From positions 124,001 to 188,000 of the IMG/VR virus record IMGVR_UViG_3300017971_000185: 64,000 nt of DNA. One strand, 5' to 3'. Position 1 is the first letter of the stretch. Each line of letters begins with the position of its first letter. The notes beneath the pieces were generated by a model that worked only from the letters and a program-made list of their open reading frames with translations, did not search any database and was not told where the DNA came from. The position numbers and the translations under genes were made by a program. This DNA comes from a virus. Shown piece after piece: positions 18,025 to 25,956 of this stretch.

Positions 18025-19722
18025 ATGCCACGAAAGCTCGGACGTAAGGAATTTCCCTCTGCCCACAGCGCCGACGACTTCACCTACCAGGGTCGTCCCG
18101 CGAAGGACCAGGACGACTTCGGCAGCGACGTTGGGCTCGCTGACATGAAGTGCGTCAACCAGTTTGGCAGCAACAACAACAAGTACTACCACGCTGGAGT
18201 GGTGAAGGCGTCGGACGGTTCGTGGTGGGTCTACTTGGAGTGGGGTCGCGTCAAGTCAGGCAAGTCATGGAACGGAGGGTTCACGGGACAGGACTTCCAG
18301 TTTTGGGCGTGTACGTCGGAGAGCGAAGCTCGCGAGGCTTTCGAGAAGCAGTGCCGCAGCAAGAACATCAAGCGGCTGGAGCAGAAGGACGGCATCTGGG
18401 TTGGTCGGAAGGGCAAGGATGGTTACGTCGTCCAGAAACTCGCCACTCGTGAGAACGGGCTGCCCGATGCCTACACGATCAAGGATGCAAGCGGCGTTTC
18501 TGGCGAGAAGAAAGCCGCCAAGAAGAAGGCCACCAAGAAGACCGCGAAAGCGAGACCAACGCAGAGCTACCATCCGCAGGAAGTCAAGCTCGTACAGGAT
18601 CTCGTTGGCGGTACTCAGACATACGTGCAGCGAGCCGTCACCGAATCCGGTGGCGTGACTCCGACGCTCGATGCCATCGAGGAGGTTCGGGATACGCTCA
18701 TTCCGAAGGCGATGAAGCACATCGCTCGCGTGTCCAAGAACACGCCGCAGGGCGCGATGGCTCAGGCAGCCTACGATCACAGGCTGGCCGTTGCTTGCAC
18801 GAAGGACAAGAAGCTACAGGAGCTTTCCAACTACGTGGCGTCTTTGGTACCGCGACCAGACCCAGGGCGGTCGGCGGACGCAGAAACGCGAGCACTGGCT
18901 ACGGTGTTGTCGTCGGGCAACATTCTCACTCTACAGCAGGATCTCGATACGTTCGTGTCTGCGCTGGAGAATGAGGATTTCGACGTGGCCGATCAGAGGC
19001 AAGTCGTGGGCGTCGATGTGGACGCTCGCCTGAATGCGCAGGTTCGTTGGCTCGATCCCAAGGGCAAGATGGGCAAGTGGGTCGAGGCTACCTTCTGTGC
19101 GATGAGCAACAATCGCCACAGCCATCTGCGTGGGCGGCTGGTGATCAAGAACATCTTTTCGGTGGTACGGCCAGACCGCGATGCCAAGTTTGTGGCCGCG
19201 GTCAAGAAGGTGGCGAAGGCACGGAAGGGCAACTTCAGTCACTTCGCGCGCATGCAGCCGAGGCGGCGGCAAGACCTGTCGGATCTCTCAGATTTGGCGG
19301 CGCAAGCCAATGTGTTTTTGGGCATCCATGGAACGCGCGCAGTCAACGTGGCTCCCATCGTCCAGACTGACTTGCGGTTGCCTCGATCACTGCCGGGTGC
19401 TCTGCTCACGGGAGCGGCTTTCGGCCACGGGATCTACGAAGCGACGGACTGGCGCAAGAGCCATGGCTACACGGGCCACTCTTCCTCCTATTGGGCGAGC
19501 GGCGGCACGATTCGAGGCCGGGGATGGTTCATGTTCCTTCAGGACGTGATCATGGGGCAGGCGTACATGTGTCGCTCGACGGGTTCGTGGTCCACGCCGC
19601 CGAACAAGTGCGACTCGGTTGCGGCCTATCCCGAGTTTTCCAGTGTCGTCAACGATGAGCACATCGTGTTCGATCCCCACTATCAGAGGATCAGGTACAT
19701 CATCGAGGGCGACATCAAGTGA
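18025..19722 (+). CDS. PARP-1-like poly(ADP-ribose) polymerase, WGR-helical-ART (565 aa)
   Basis: Predicted to transfer ADP-ribose from NAD+ to proteins or DNA ends. Domains in order: WGR domain (about residues 35-135; the motif is LEWGRVKSGK at 71-80), a basic linker (162-176), a helical regulatory-like domain (182-320; KLQELSNYVASLVP parallels ILDLSNRFYTLIP of human PARP-1), and the ART catalytic domain (330-565). The H-Y-E triad is visible: His435 in GIHGTR, Tyr471 in GHGIYEATDW, Glu545 in NDEHIVFD. The triad Glu is the residue associated with polymerising rather than mono-transferring enzymes. WGR domains bind DNA breaks, so activity may be break-dependent. It lacks the N-terminal zinc fingers of PARP-1. 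It has its own promoter; a reverse-strand homing gene overlaps its last 40 bases. Assignment is by residue pattern, not a database search. Confidence 0.9.
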   Translation: MPRKLGRKEFPSAHSADDFTYQGRPAKDQDDFGSDVGLADMKCVNQFGSNNNKYYHAGVVKASDGSWWVYLEWGRVKSGKSWNGGFTGQDFQFWACTSESEAREAFEKQCRSKNIKRLEQKDGIWVGRKGKDGYVVQKLATRENGLPDAYTIKDASGVSGEKKAAKKKATKKTAKARPTQSYHPQEVKLVQDLVGGTQTYVQRAVTESGGVTPTLDAIEEVRDTLIPKAMKHIARVSKNTPQGAMAQAAYDHRLAVACTKDKKLQELSNYVASLVPRPDPGRSADAETRALATVLSSGNILTLQQDLDTFVSALENEDFDVADQRQVVGVDVDARLNAQVRWLDPKGKMGKWVEATFCAMSNNRHSHLRGRLVIKNIFSVVRPDRDAKFVAAVKKVAKARKGNFSHFARMQPRRRQDLSDLSDLAAQANVFLGIHGTRAVNVAPIVQTDLRLPRSLPGALLTGAAFGHGIYEATDWRKSHGYTGHSSSYWASGGTIRGRGWFMFLQDVIMGQAYMCRSTGSWSTPPNKCDSVAAYPEFSSVVNDEHIVFDPHYQRIRYIIEGDIK

Positions 19723-20948
19723 TGCGCACGCACTCTGGCAGCCCAGCCAAGAAACTCTGCCAGGCTGAGGGTGTTCTTGGCGCGATTGCACGACGCACAG
19801 GATGGTACGACGTTATCGGGAACGTATCCTCGTGTGTTGTCTATGCGGTCGACTCCCAAAGCTGGGTTGTCTCCACAGTAGGCACAAGGAGAACGAAACA
19901 GAGCCACGCAAAAAGCGCTGTCGAGAGCGAATTCGTAGCCACGGTTGCTTGCGCTCCACTTGCATTTTCTGAGTCGCTTTCGCTCCGCAGGCGTGGGTGC
20001 AGAGGTCGAGGGCGAGACAACGGGGCTCCAGTCATTCAATGGTACAATTCGAGATATCCACTGAAGGAATTCTTTGACCGACTTGGTTCCTTTTGCGAGA
20101 TTGCAGGTTTTGCAGCAGGGTACGATGTTGTTTTTGACGTAGCCCAGACGATTGTCCAATCGGTCGATTCCGTTGCAGCGGTAGAAACCGTAGAGCGACG
20201 TTCTGCTCACAATTCGAGGTTTCGCCCCGCAGTAGTGGCACGTTTGTTTGAACAGGGTCTCAGCTTCAATGAGCGAGATCTCGAATGGCAGGTTCCGTTT
20301 GCGTGCGTTTTTGAGGTAACCGTAGAATACATTGTTGCGGACGGAGACTCCGAAAGGTTTGCGGGCAGTTTCATCGCGGAGGCAGCCACAACTGCGCGTT
20401 GTTCCTTTGTACAAGGTCGAAGACCCCACCAAAGTCTCTCTGCCGCAGTCGCACCGACAACGATAGGCCCAACCAGGGCCGGATTTGGGCCGGATTTTCT
20501 CAAGAACAGTGAGTCGCCCAAATCGGGTGCCGGACGGGATCGTCGGCGATCGAACACAGCCACAGCTTTTGACCGATCCCGAGCGAAGGCTCCCTGGGAG
20601 CACGACGGTTTCATTCCCACAGTCGCATCGGCAACGAAACGCCGTCTGGTGTTTTCCCGAAGCCGAGGTTTGGGTGACGGGCTTCAGAACTATGAGGTTT
20701 GCAAATCTTTTGCCAACGAGATCTGCTTTGCGGCTACAGCCGCAGCTTCGGGTTCGGGGAAGGTTGCCTCGTGTAACCCAGTGCTCTTTGCCACAATCGC
20801 ACCTGCACAAACACTGGGCAGGAAACGAACCTTTCTTTCCTTGAAACTCAGCAATGACTACGAGGTTTCCGTGACGTTGCCCAACCAATGTTCCCGGTCG
20901 GTCCTTCGGCAGTTGGCGCCCTCGGGTCTTTGCAACGCTGGGTTTCAT
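19683..20948 (-). CDS. Homing endonuclease: three Cys-module repeats plus two HNH domains
   Basis: From the chosen ATG the product is 421 residues; an in-frame ATG at 20990 would add 14. Three repeats of a zinc-type module are visible, each with CRCDCG followed about 20 residues later by SCGC. These resemble the DNA-binding repeats seen in phage HNH/AP2-type endonucleases. Two HNH domains follow: CHYCGAKP with NGIDRLDNRLGYVKNN and CCKTCNLAKG; then CAYCGDNP with GVDRIDNTRGYVPDN and CASCNRAKN. The two copies are clearly duplicates. The gene is antisense to everything around it, more AT-rich, and overlaps the 3' end of the PARP gene by 40 bases. It probably mobilises itself into this locus. Confidence 0.85.
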   Translation of the reverse strand: MKPSVAKTRGRQLPKDRPGTLVGQRHGNLVVIAEFQGKKGSFPAQCLCRCDCGKEHWVTRGNLPRTRSCGCSRKADLVGKRFANLIVLKPVTQTSASGKHQTAFRCRCDCGNETVVLPGSLRSGSVKSCGCVRSPTIPSGTRFGRLTVLEKIRPKSGPGWAYRCRCDCGRETLVGSSTLYKGTTRSCGCLRDETARKPFGVSVRNNVFYGYLKNARKRNLPFEISLIEAETLFKQTCHYCGAKPRIVSRTSLYGFYRCNGIDRLDNRLGYVKNNIVPCCKTCNLAKGTKSVKEFLQWISRIVPLNDWSPVVSPSTSAPTPAERKRLRKCKWSASNRGYEFALDSAFCVALFRSPCAYCGDNPALGVDRIDNTRGYVPDNVVPSCASCNRAKNTLSLAEFLGWAARVRAHHLMSPSMMYLIL

Positions 20949-21059
20949 TCCGTTGTTGCAGATTATACCAGGGGAGACACTGATGAGCATTTTCCGGGTA
21001 GGCGGCGAAGCACGTGTGAACGAAGGGCGGAACGAATCGCCGGGGTGACGGGCGAGGAG
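19725..21059 (-). mobile_element. Putative inserted homing-endonuclease cassette
   Basis: The reverse-oriented HNH gene lies between two copies of ATCAAGTGATG, at 19714-19724 (PARP stop codon) and 21060-21070 (start of the next gene). Without the cassette the PARP stop would overlap the next start as in the rest of this phage. Boundaries are inferred from the repeat and the composition shift. The repeat could also be coincidence of stop/start context. Confidence 0.45.
20962..20967 (-). promoter_or_regulatory. TATAAT -10-like element before the HNH gene
   Basis: TATAAT on the minus strand lies 13 bases upstream of the ATG at 20948. No good -35 is seen at 16-18 bases, so this is only a candidate. 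It would favour the 20948 start, because the 20990 start lies upstream of the element. Confidence 0.3.
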
Positions 21060-21067
21060 ATCAAGTG

Positions 21068-21277
21068 ATGTATCTCGACAAGAAAACGAGCGACAAGGAT
21101 CAGATGAAGAACCCGGCTCCCTTTGGGCCGGGCTTCTCGGAGGATCAGATCAAGGAGGCGGCGACGATGGAAGTGTGGGCAACGGGTTTCTCTGATCCTG
21201 GTCCCGATTACTGCGAGTTTCGGCTGTTCGATGCCGATGGCAAGCGTATTGCGACCCGGCGAGTAGACGGGTACTAG
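21068..21277 (+). CDS. Small hypothetical protein (69 aa)
   Basis: The start is GTG 21065 or ATG 21068, with GAGGAG nine to twelve bases upstream. The acidic/basic protein MYLDKKTSDKDQMKN has a beta hairpin-like end (EFRLFDADGKRIATRRVDGY). It probably followed the PARP gene directly before the HNH cassette entered. Function unknown. Confidence 0.5.
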   Translation: MYLDKKTSDKDQMKNPAPFGPGFSEDQIKEAATMEVWATGFSDPGPDYCEFRLFDADGKRIATRRVDGY

Positions 21278-21348
21278 AAGGTTTGATTTTTGGCGTATTA
21301 TCCTCACAGACAACAACCAACTTGGGCCACGATCCAAGGAGAAAGAAA

Positions 21349-22158
21349 ATGACAAACGCAACCTCCACGAAGGAAGCAGTCAAGGACAGCGGAAACTGGC
21401 GCGATGCAGTGGTCGATATCGTCGGCTACTACACGTCCAACAACTTGTGCTTTTCGTCAGGCGAGATCGCCGCGGAGTTGAGAACGCATCGGACGGATCT
21501 CAGGTTTTCGGTCCTCAATCTGGGCGAGTACGTGCGCGACCTGTTCTACAACGGTGCGATCAACTACACCGACGATGACGGCGACAGTCAGCAGGCTGTC
21601 CAGGCATCAAGGACAACCTCGGGAACCGGCCGCACTCCGGCTGGGAGGCTCGTATTCGTGTACGGCCCAGAGGCGGCCGAAGCGAACGCTCACGACTTCG
21701 AGGTTGACATTCCCAATCCTGGGGCTCCGGCAACCGCTGCCGCCAGCCCGATCAAGCCGAAGGGCGGCTACCCGACCGCTGTCGATGGCGACGATGATGA
21801 GGATGACGACGGCACGGCCATGACGGCCAGCGACAAGCTGGGGTCAGGCGAGTTTCAGGCGACGGTGCATGTGGACAAGCGCCTGTGCATCACACGGCCG
21901 ATCTTCGACAAATTCATTCAGGCGTCGGGCAAGACGCTTCGTGGCGGCGACTCGGTGTACATCGTGCTGAGCGACGATGAAGCTCGTATCACTATCGATG
22001 ACCCGAACGATGATGACGCTGTGACCTACGATCTCAGCAAGGAGAGGGGTCGGGTGCTGTTCCGCCGCAAGAGCAATGAGTTTGCTCCCGGCGATCACTA
22101 CAAGGTCACAGTGGCGGCAGCGGCTTTGGTCGTTGATCTCAGCGCTCCGCTCGACTAG
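21349..22158 (+). CDS. Hypothetical two-domain protein with acidic linker (269 aa)
   Basis: ATG 21349 has a strong AAGGAG eight bases upstream; the longer frame from 21283 lacks one. Residues 1-80 are helical with CFSSGEIAAELRTHRTDL, which could be a winged-helix-like element. A Pro/Ala and Asp/Glu-rich linker (DGDDDEDDDG) follows. The C-terminal domain (about 175-269) is beta-rich. No catalytic motif. The acidic linker resembles those of single-stranded-DNA-binding or histone-interacting proteins, but that is not proof of function. Confidence 0.6.
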   Translation: MTNATSTKEAVKDSGNWRDAVVDIVGYYTSNNLCFSSGEIAAELRTHRTDLRFSVLNLGEYVRDLFYNGAINYTDDDGDSQQAVQASRTTSGTGRTPAGRLVFVYGPEAAEANAHDFEVDIPNPGAPATAAASPIKPKGGYPTAVDGDDDEDDDGTAMTASDKLGSGEFQATVHVDKRLCITRPIFDKFIQASGKTLRGGDSVYIVLSDDEARITIDDPNDDDAVTYDLSKERGRVLFRRKSNEFAPGDHYKVTVAAAALVVDLSAPLD

Positions 22159-22317
22159 GCTGTCACGAAGGACCAGCGGGCGGTGTCCCTGGCAATGGAA
22201 CACCTGACAAGCCGAACAACACCCGCAGCCGCGCCACGTGAAACGGGAGTCCTCGGCCCCTTGCCTTCCAGGGGGATTCCAGCGAGCCCGAGGAAGCGGG
22301 GGCGCGGGCTTTCAGGT

Positions 22318-22346
22318 GTAAACTCCTCGGCTGATTTCGCGTAGAG
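22318..22346 (+). promoter_or_regulatory. Phage ECF-like promoter 3
   Basis: GTAAACTC, 13-base spacer, GCGTAGAG. The following gene starts at 22352, only six bases after the motif, which implies a leaderless or nearly leaderless transcript. The 159 bases between 22159 and the motif hold only a weak GC-rich inverted repeat (AGCCCG / CGGGCT near 22284-22310) followed by TTTC, possibly a poor terminator. Confidence 0.7.
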
Positions 22347-22351
22347 AGGTC

Positions 22352-22606
22352 ATGGGCAAACTATCTCCCATAGACCAAGCAACACAGCAGGAACGTCTGC
22401 GGTGTGCGGCTCAGATCTGCGAAGGCTGTCGTCAGCACGGCAAGCCGTTCTGGCGTGAAGGAGACGGCGGAGACAAGTACGCGCAACACCCACCCTACGA
22501 GGTATTCGTGTACGGGGATACGGGCTACCAAGTAACTTGTCTTGCTGAGAGGATCTGGGAGGTAGAGCTAGAGGAGGGAGAGAACGATGGCAGTCCTCAG
22601 TCGTGA
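22352..22606 (+). CDS. Small hypothetical protein (84 aa)
   Basis: The product contains CAAQICEGCRQHGKPF, two or three Cys that could bind metal, and an acidic tail (VELEEGENDG). It is the first gene behind promoter 3, and its ATG lies at the expected transcription start. No family recognised. Confidence 0.5.
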   Translation: MGKLSPIDQATQQERLRCAAQICEGCRQHGKPFWREGDGGDKYAQHPPYEVFVYGDTGYQVTCLAERIWEVELEEGENDGSPQS

Positions 22607-22658
22607 CAAGGCGCGTAAGGCAAGGGCACGAAAGCACGCGAAGCGTGTGTGGTGTTGA
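22587..22658 (+). CDS. Tiny basic peptide (23 aa)
   Basis: ATG 22587 is preceded by a strong GGAGGGAGA. The peptide MAVLSRDKARKARARKHAKR plus VWC is extremely basic. It overlaps the end of the upstream gene and precedes the next. The ribosome-binding site supports translation; it could act as a nucleic-acid-binding peptide or merely couple translation. Confidence 0.4.
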   Translation: MAVLSRDKARKARARKHAKRVWC

Positions 22659-22663
22659 CTCTC

Positions 22664-22894
22664 ATGGATGAAGACCAACTGGTGGTGATCGATGAGAAGC
22701 CGTTTGTTGTCACCAAGAACGAAGACGGCGATGACATCGCGATTCCGGTGGACGACAACTACGCTCTTGTTCGCATTCGTGAGGCAGAGAGCAACGCTGA
22801 AATTGCCAAGACAAAACGAACCAAACACCGAGCAGACGCTCTGGTGTGGGTTGTGTTCTTTGCTGGTCTTTTCTCGTGGTGCGTACTGACGTGA
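22664..22894 (+). CDS. Small membrane-anchored protein (76 aa)
   Basis: The start is uncertain (ATG 22664, or GTG 22649 giving five more residues). An acidic beta-rich N-terminal part (DEDQLVVIDEKPFVVTKNED) leads to a single C-terminal membrane segment (ALVWVVFFAGLFSWCVLT). That topology puts the soluble part in the cytoplasm as a tail-anchored protein. Function unknown; it precedes the chaperonin gene. Confidence 0.5.
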   Translation: MDEDQLVVIDEKPFVVTKNEDGDDIAIPVDDNYALVRIREAESNAEIAKTKRTKHRADALVWVVFFAGLFSWCVLT

Positions 22895-22922
22895 AGAATC
22901 CAGCCGCGGGTAGAGTAGCAGT

Positions 22923-24497
22923 GTGCGGCACGCTGCTCCCGTTCGTGTAGAACAGAGACGCGACAATCTCGTCAAGGGGGCGCTTCATCTCGCTCGCGCA
23001 GTGAAGGTCGCCTATGGCCCTCGCGGCGGCACGGTTCTGATCGCACGTCGGTCGCCGCACGATATCCTGACGACCCGCGATGGCATGACGATTGCCTGTG
23101 AAGTCATCCCTCCGCATCGGGTTGAGCGTCTCGGAGCTTCCGCTCTCCGACAAGCTGCGATTCGCGTCAACGAGGAAGTGGGGGACGGGACGAGCACGGC
23201 GATTCTGATCGCCGCCAGGCTCATCGAGATCGGACACAAGCACATTACGGCTGGGCACGATGCTGCCCTTTTCGTCCAGTCTCTTCGCCGCATGGCTTCT
23301 TGCACGCGTTCTCTCGATGCCTTGAAGATCGAAGTCACGGACAAGAAGATGCTGGAGCATCTGGCGCTGCACACGACGCGAGGCGACAAAGAGATCGCCT
23401 GGGCATTGGCTGAGGCTTCCATGCTCGTTGGGAAGACGGGGATGGTCGTGGTGGAGGATGGAAAGGGCGTCGAGGTAGAGATCGTTCCCAAGCAAGGGAT
23501 GGAGCTAGACAAGGGCTGGGAGTCGTCTGACTTCTCCTCGGACGGACCATGGCAACAAGACGTGTGCCTCGTAGCCGTGGTCAATGGGACGGTGACGGAG
23601 TTTGGTGACATCGCTCCCATGATGGAGGCTGCTTCCCAGGTCGGTCCCGGCAACCTGCCTCTACTCGTCATCAGCCGCGGCATCTACGGTGAGGCGCTTC
23701 AAACGATGGTCACGAACCATCGCAAGGATGTGCTCCACTGCTGCGCAGTGCGATGCCCAGGGTACGGCCCGAAGCAACGGGCCTGGATGGACGACTTGGC
23801 TGCGCTGACCCAGGCGACGGTGGTCGAGCCGAAGATGAACATGAGGCTCAAGGACTTCGACTCCGGCTGGCTTGGCTCCGTTCAACAGGTGACGGCTACT
23901 GCCGACGACGCAACGCTCGTGTGTTTTGATGACGCCTACGAAAGCATCGAAAACCGAGTCAACGTTTTGCGCGGGGAACGTGAACGTTCGGAGTCGGCCC
24001 ACGATCGCGAAAAGCTCACCGAACGTATCGCCAAACTCACGGATGGCTTCTGTCTGCTCCGGGTCGGAGGGGTCACGGAAGCTGCGGCGAAGGAGCGTCG
24101 AGGCCGCATCGAGGACGCGCTTCACGCGGTGCGGGCAGCGCTCACAAGTGGGGTCGTGCCGGGTGCGGGAATGGCGTATTTGTGGCTAGCGGAGAAGGTG
24201 AAGGAAGGCAGCCCAGGTCTGGCCGCTCAGGCGCTCTACGAGGCTCTCAGAGAGCCTGTGAGGGCGTTGGCGCATAACACGGGGGGCGAACCCTCGGTGA
24301 TTCTCCAGGGGCTCCAGGCGGCCCAGAAGCCCTGGTACGGATGGGATGCACAGACGCGCAAATACCGCGATTTGGCAGCCGAACCTGCATTGGTCGATCC
24401 TCTCGGGCTCGTGCGGGTGGTGGTGGAAGCGGCCGTGTCCGTGGCGTCAACTCTCTTGACGGCAGACGTGGCAATCACGAAGGTTGGTGACCCATGA
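22923..24497 (+). CDS. groEL: GroEL-type (group I) chaperonin (524 aa)
   Basis: ATP-driven protein-folding ring subunit. Full-length group I architecture: equatorial AVKVAYGPRGGTVLI (residues 26-40), the nucleotide loop GDGTSTAI (87-94, with Asp88), an apical domain (about 180-370), and RIEDALHAVRA (395-405), whose Asp398 matches the catalytic Asp398 of E. coli GroEL. The C-terminal GEPSVI and the LVDPLGL region are also conserved. It lacks the Gly-Met repeat tail and is about 25 residues shorter than E. coli GroEL. No GroES-like gene is visible, so it may use the host co-chaperonin or none, as reported for phage chaperonins such as that of Pseudomonas phage EL. GTG start; its stop overlaps the next ATG. 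A role in folding the giant virion proteins is plausible. Confidence 0.93.
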   Translation: MRHAAPVRVEQRRDNLVKGALHLARAVKVAYGPRGGTVLIARRSPHDILTTRDGMTIACEVIPPHRVERLGASALRQAAIRVNEEVGDGTSTAILIAARLIEIGHKHITAGHDAALFVQSLRRMASCTRSLDALKIEVTDKKMLEHLALHTTRGDKEIAWALAEASMLVGKTGMVVVEDGKGVEVEIVPKQGMELDKGWESSDFSSDGPWQQDVCLVAVVNGTVTEFGDIAPMMEAASQVGPGNLPLLVISRGIYGEALQTMVTNHRKDVLHCCAVRCPGYGPKQRAWMDDLAALTQATVVEPKMNMRLKDFDSGWLGSVQQVTATADDATLVCFDDAYESIENRVNVLRGERERSESAHDREKLTERIAKLTDGFCLLRVGGVTEAAAKERRGRIEDALHAVRAALTSGVVPGAGMAYLWLAEKVKEGSPGLAAQALYEALREPVRALAHNTGGEPSVILQGLQAAQKPWYGWDAQTRKYRDLAAEPALVDPLGLVRVVVEAAVSVASTLLTADVAITKVGDP

Positions 24498-25315
24498 CCC
24501 TCGCGCGAACCAAGCTCGTACAGTATCGCACGGCGAGCATCACACCCGACTTGACCGAGATCCTGCGCAAGCTGGAAACGCGCGCTGCCGAACACGGCAA
24601 CTTGAAGATCCAGTTTTCCAGCACGAGCAAGAATTCGCATGGTTGGGATGTGCTGCGTGTGACTCCAGGCCCGACAGGATGCGCACCCGAATGGTCGATG
24701 GTTCCTGGCGGTCGAGAGGTCTATCTTCGCTGCGAATTTATCGAGGATGACGGTGAAGAAGAGACCCGTCGAAACCGTGAGCTAAACGTGCTCTGGGGGT
24801 TCGCTGTTCCTCTTGGGCTCACACCTTGGCTCCGGTATCCGCTTCCGGGCAAAGGCGATGACGTGTTTCACTATCTGGGGCCGTGGCAGATCCTTTACGA
24901 CCATCTGCTCAGCGTTGGTCGTGGTGAGGAAGCGTGGCCTTCGGTGGCTTGCGCGGCTCAGGTTGATGTTGGCGCATGGACTGGGAATCACCCATTGGAG
25001 CGCTTTGTCCAGTCCCAGCTACATCGGATGGGCGTCAATTGTGGTCCCGTAGACGGCATCGTGGGACCGGTGACTTCGACGGCGATTCAACGTGTTGGCT
25101 TGCACGCGCGGCCCTTGACGGAAGTGGCCCAAAAGCTCCTCGCCATGCAGCGCCCGCAACCTCCCGAGACGGGTGAGGAGTGCGTGGGGCATATCATCGT
25201 ACCTGGGAAGAATCTGTCTATAGTTTGCTCTGGTCAAGTGGCAGCGACACGGACAGCAACAGGCGCGGCTTTGGGGATTGAAGGCCCTGGCCGAGTCATC
25301 GTGGACATCCCATGA
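24494..25315 (+). CDS. Protein with peptidoglycan-binding domain (273 aa)
   Basis: ATG overlaps the groEL stop. Residues 166-200 (ERFVQSQLHRMGVNCGPVDG, then GPVTSTAIQRVGL) fit the PG_binding_1 fold: repeated short helices with the GxxDGxxGPxT signature. The N-terminal 150 residues are unrecognised and the C-terminus is beta-rich. No hydrolase motif is visible, so on its own it binds rather than cuts the cell wall. It could be a tail component or lysis helper; its place beside a chaperonin leaves the role open. Confidence 0.65.
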   Translation: MTLARTKLVQYRTASITPDLTEILRKLETRAAEHGNLKIQFSSTSKNSHGWDVLRVTPGPTGCAPEWSMVPGGREVYLRCEFIEDDGEEETRRNRELNVLWGFAVPLGLTPWLRYPLPGKGDDVFHYLGPWQILYDHLLSVGRGEEAWPSVACAAQVDVGAWTGNHPLERFVQSQLHRMGVNCGPVDGIVGPVTSTAIQRVGLHARPLTEVAQKLLAMQRPQPPETGEECVGHIIVPGKNLSIVCSGQVAATRTATGAALGIEGPGRVIVDIP

Positions 25316-25908
25316 CCAGATCAGCGGCATGGTTTCAGAAGGAGCCGATGCAGGTCTCTCAAAAGGAGATTCGCACGGCTCTGGAGAAAGCCTCAAACAC
25401 AGTCTCTCGGAAGTTTCAGAAGCTACTCTTGAGCCAGGCACCGGCTATTGTCAAGCAGATTCAAAAGCTGGCAGCCCGGCACAAGATCGATCCGCTCTAC
25501 GTGGGGTTCACGTTCGTTCGGCCAACGCGCTATTGGCCCTCCATGACGCCGAAGCAGAAGGAGGCGCTGGAGATCGCACAGGCGATTTTGACGGAATCGA
25601 ATTCGATTCCTTCGTTCGGGCGAATGGAGATTCCGCCGATCGAGATGGAGGCAGCGACGGACGCTGCCATGAGGGGCGTCGCTGATTGGGTGCTCAAGAC
25701 GCTCATCCCCCATCTGCGCAAGGACTACTACAAGATCATAGATGGGGTGGCAAAGCCTCTCATACGCATGTTGCGCTCCGACCCCTCGATGACGCCGCTC
25801 GTTGATGCGGGCTCCCAGGTAGCAGGCCACTTCCGTGAGCGAGTCGAGAGTGGGCGTGAAATGTCGCCGCTGCGGTTTCTCATGCTACAAGTGCTGTCTG
25901 CGATTTGA
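25312..25908 (+). CDS. Hypothetical helical protein (198 aa)
   Basis: ATG overlaps the upstream stop. Predicted mostly alpha-helical, with KALEKASN-type amphipathic helices near the N-terminus and several Met/Leu-rich helices in the second half. No signal peptide, membrane segment or known motif. It is the last gene of the groEL operon. Confidence 0.5.
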   Translation: MTRSAAWFQKEPMQVSQKEIRTALEKASNTVSRKFQKLLLSQAPAIVKQIQKLAARHKIDPLYVGFTFVRPTRYWPSMTPKQKEALEIAQAILTESNSIPSFGRMEIPPIEMEAATDAAMRGVADWVLKTLIPHLRKDYYKIIDGVAKPLIRMLRSDPSMTPLVDAGSQVAGHFRERVESGREMSPLRFLMLQVLSAI

Positions 25909-25956
25909 CCCACCTATAGCTGACAGCGAGCCGCCTAGCGGCGTAGGGTGTTTCTA

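Noticed and set aside
19719-21068. Long plus-strand ORF of 449 codons
   Set aside because: It is antisense to the HNH gene, whose zinc and HNH motifs are clear on the minus strand; the plus product has no recognisable domain and an unnatural composition.
25928-25948. Hairpin GCCGC-CTA-GCGGC with GCGTAGGG before the SNF2 gene
   Set aside because: Short stem without T-run and a poor -35; not annotated as terminator or promoter on its own.
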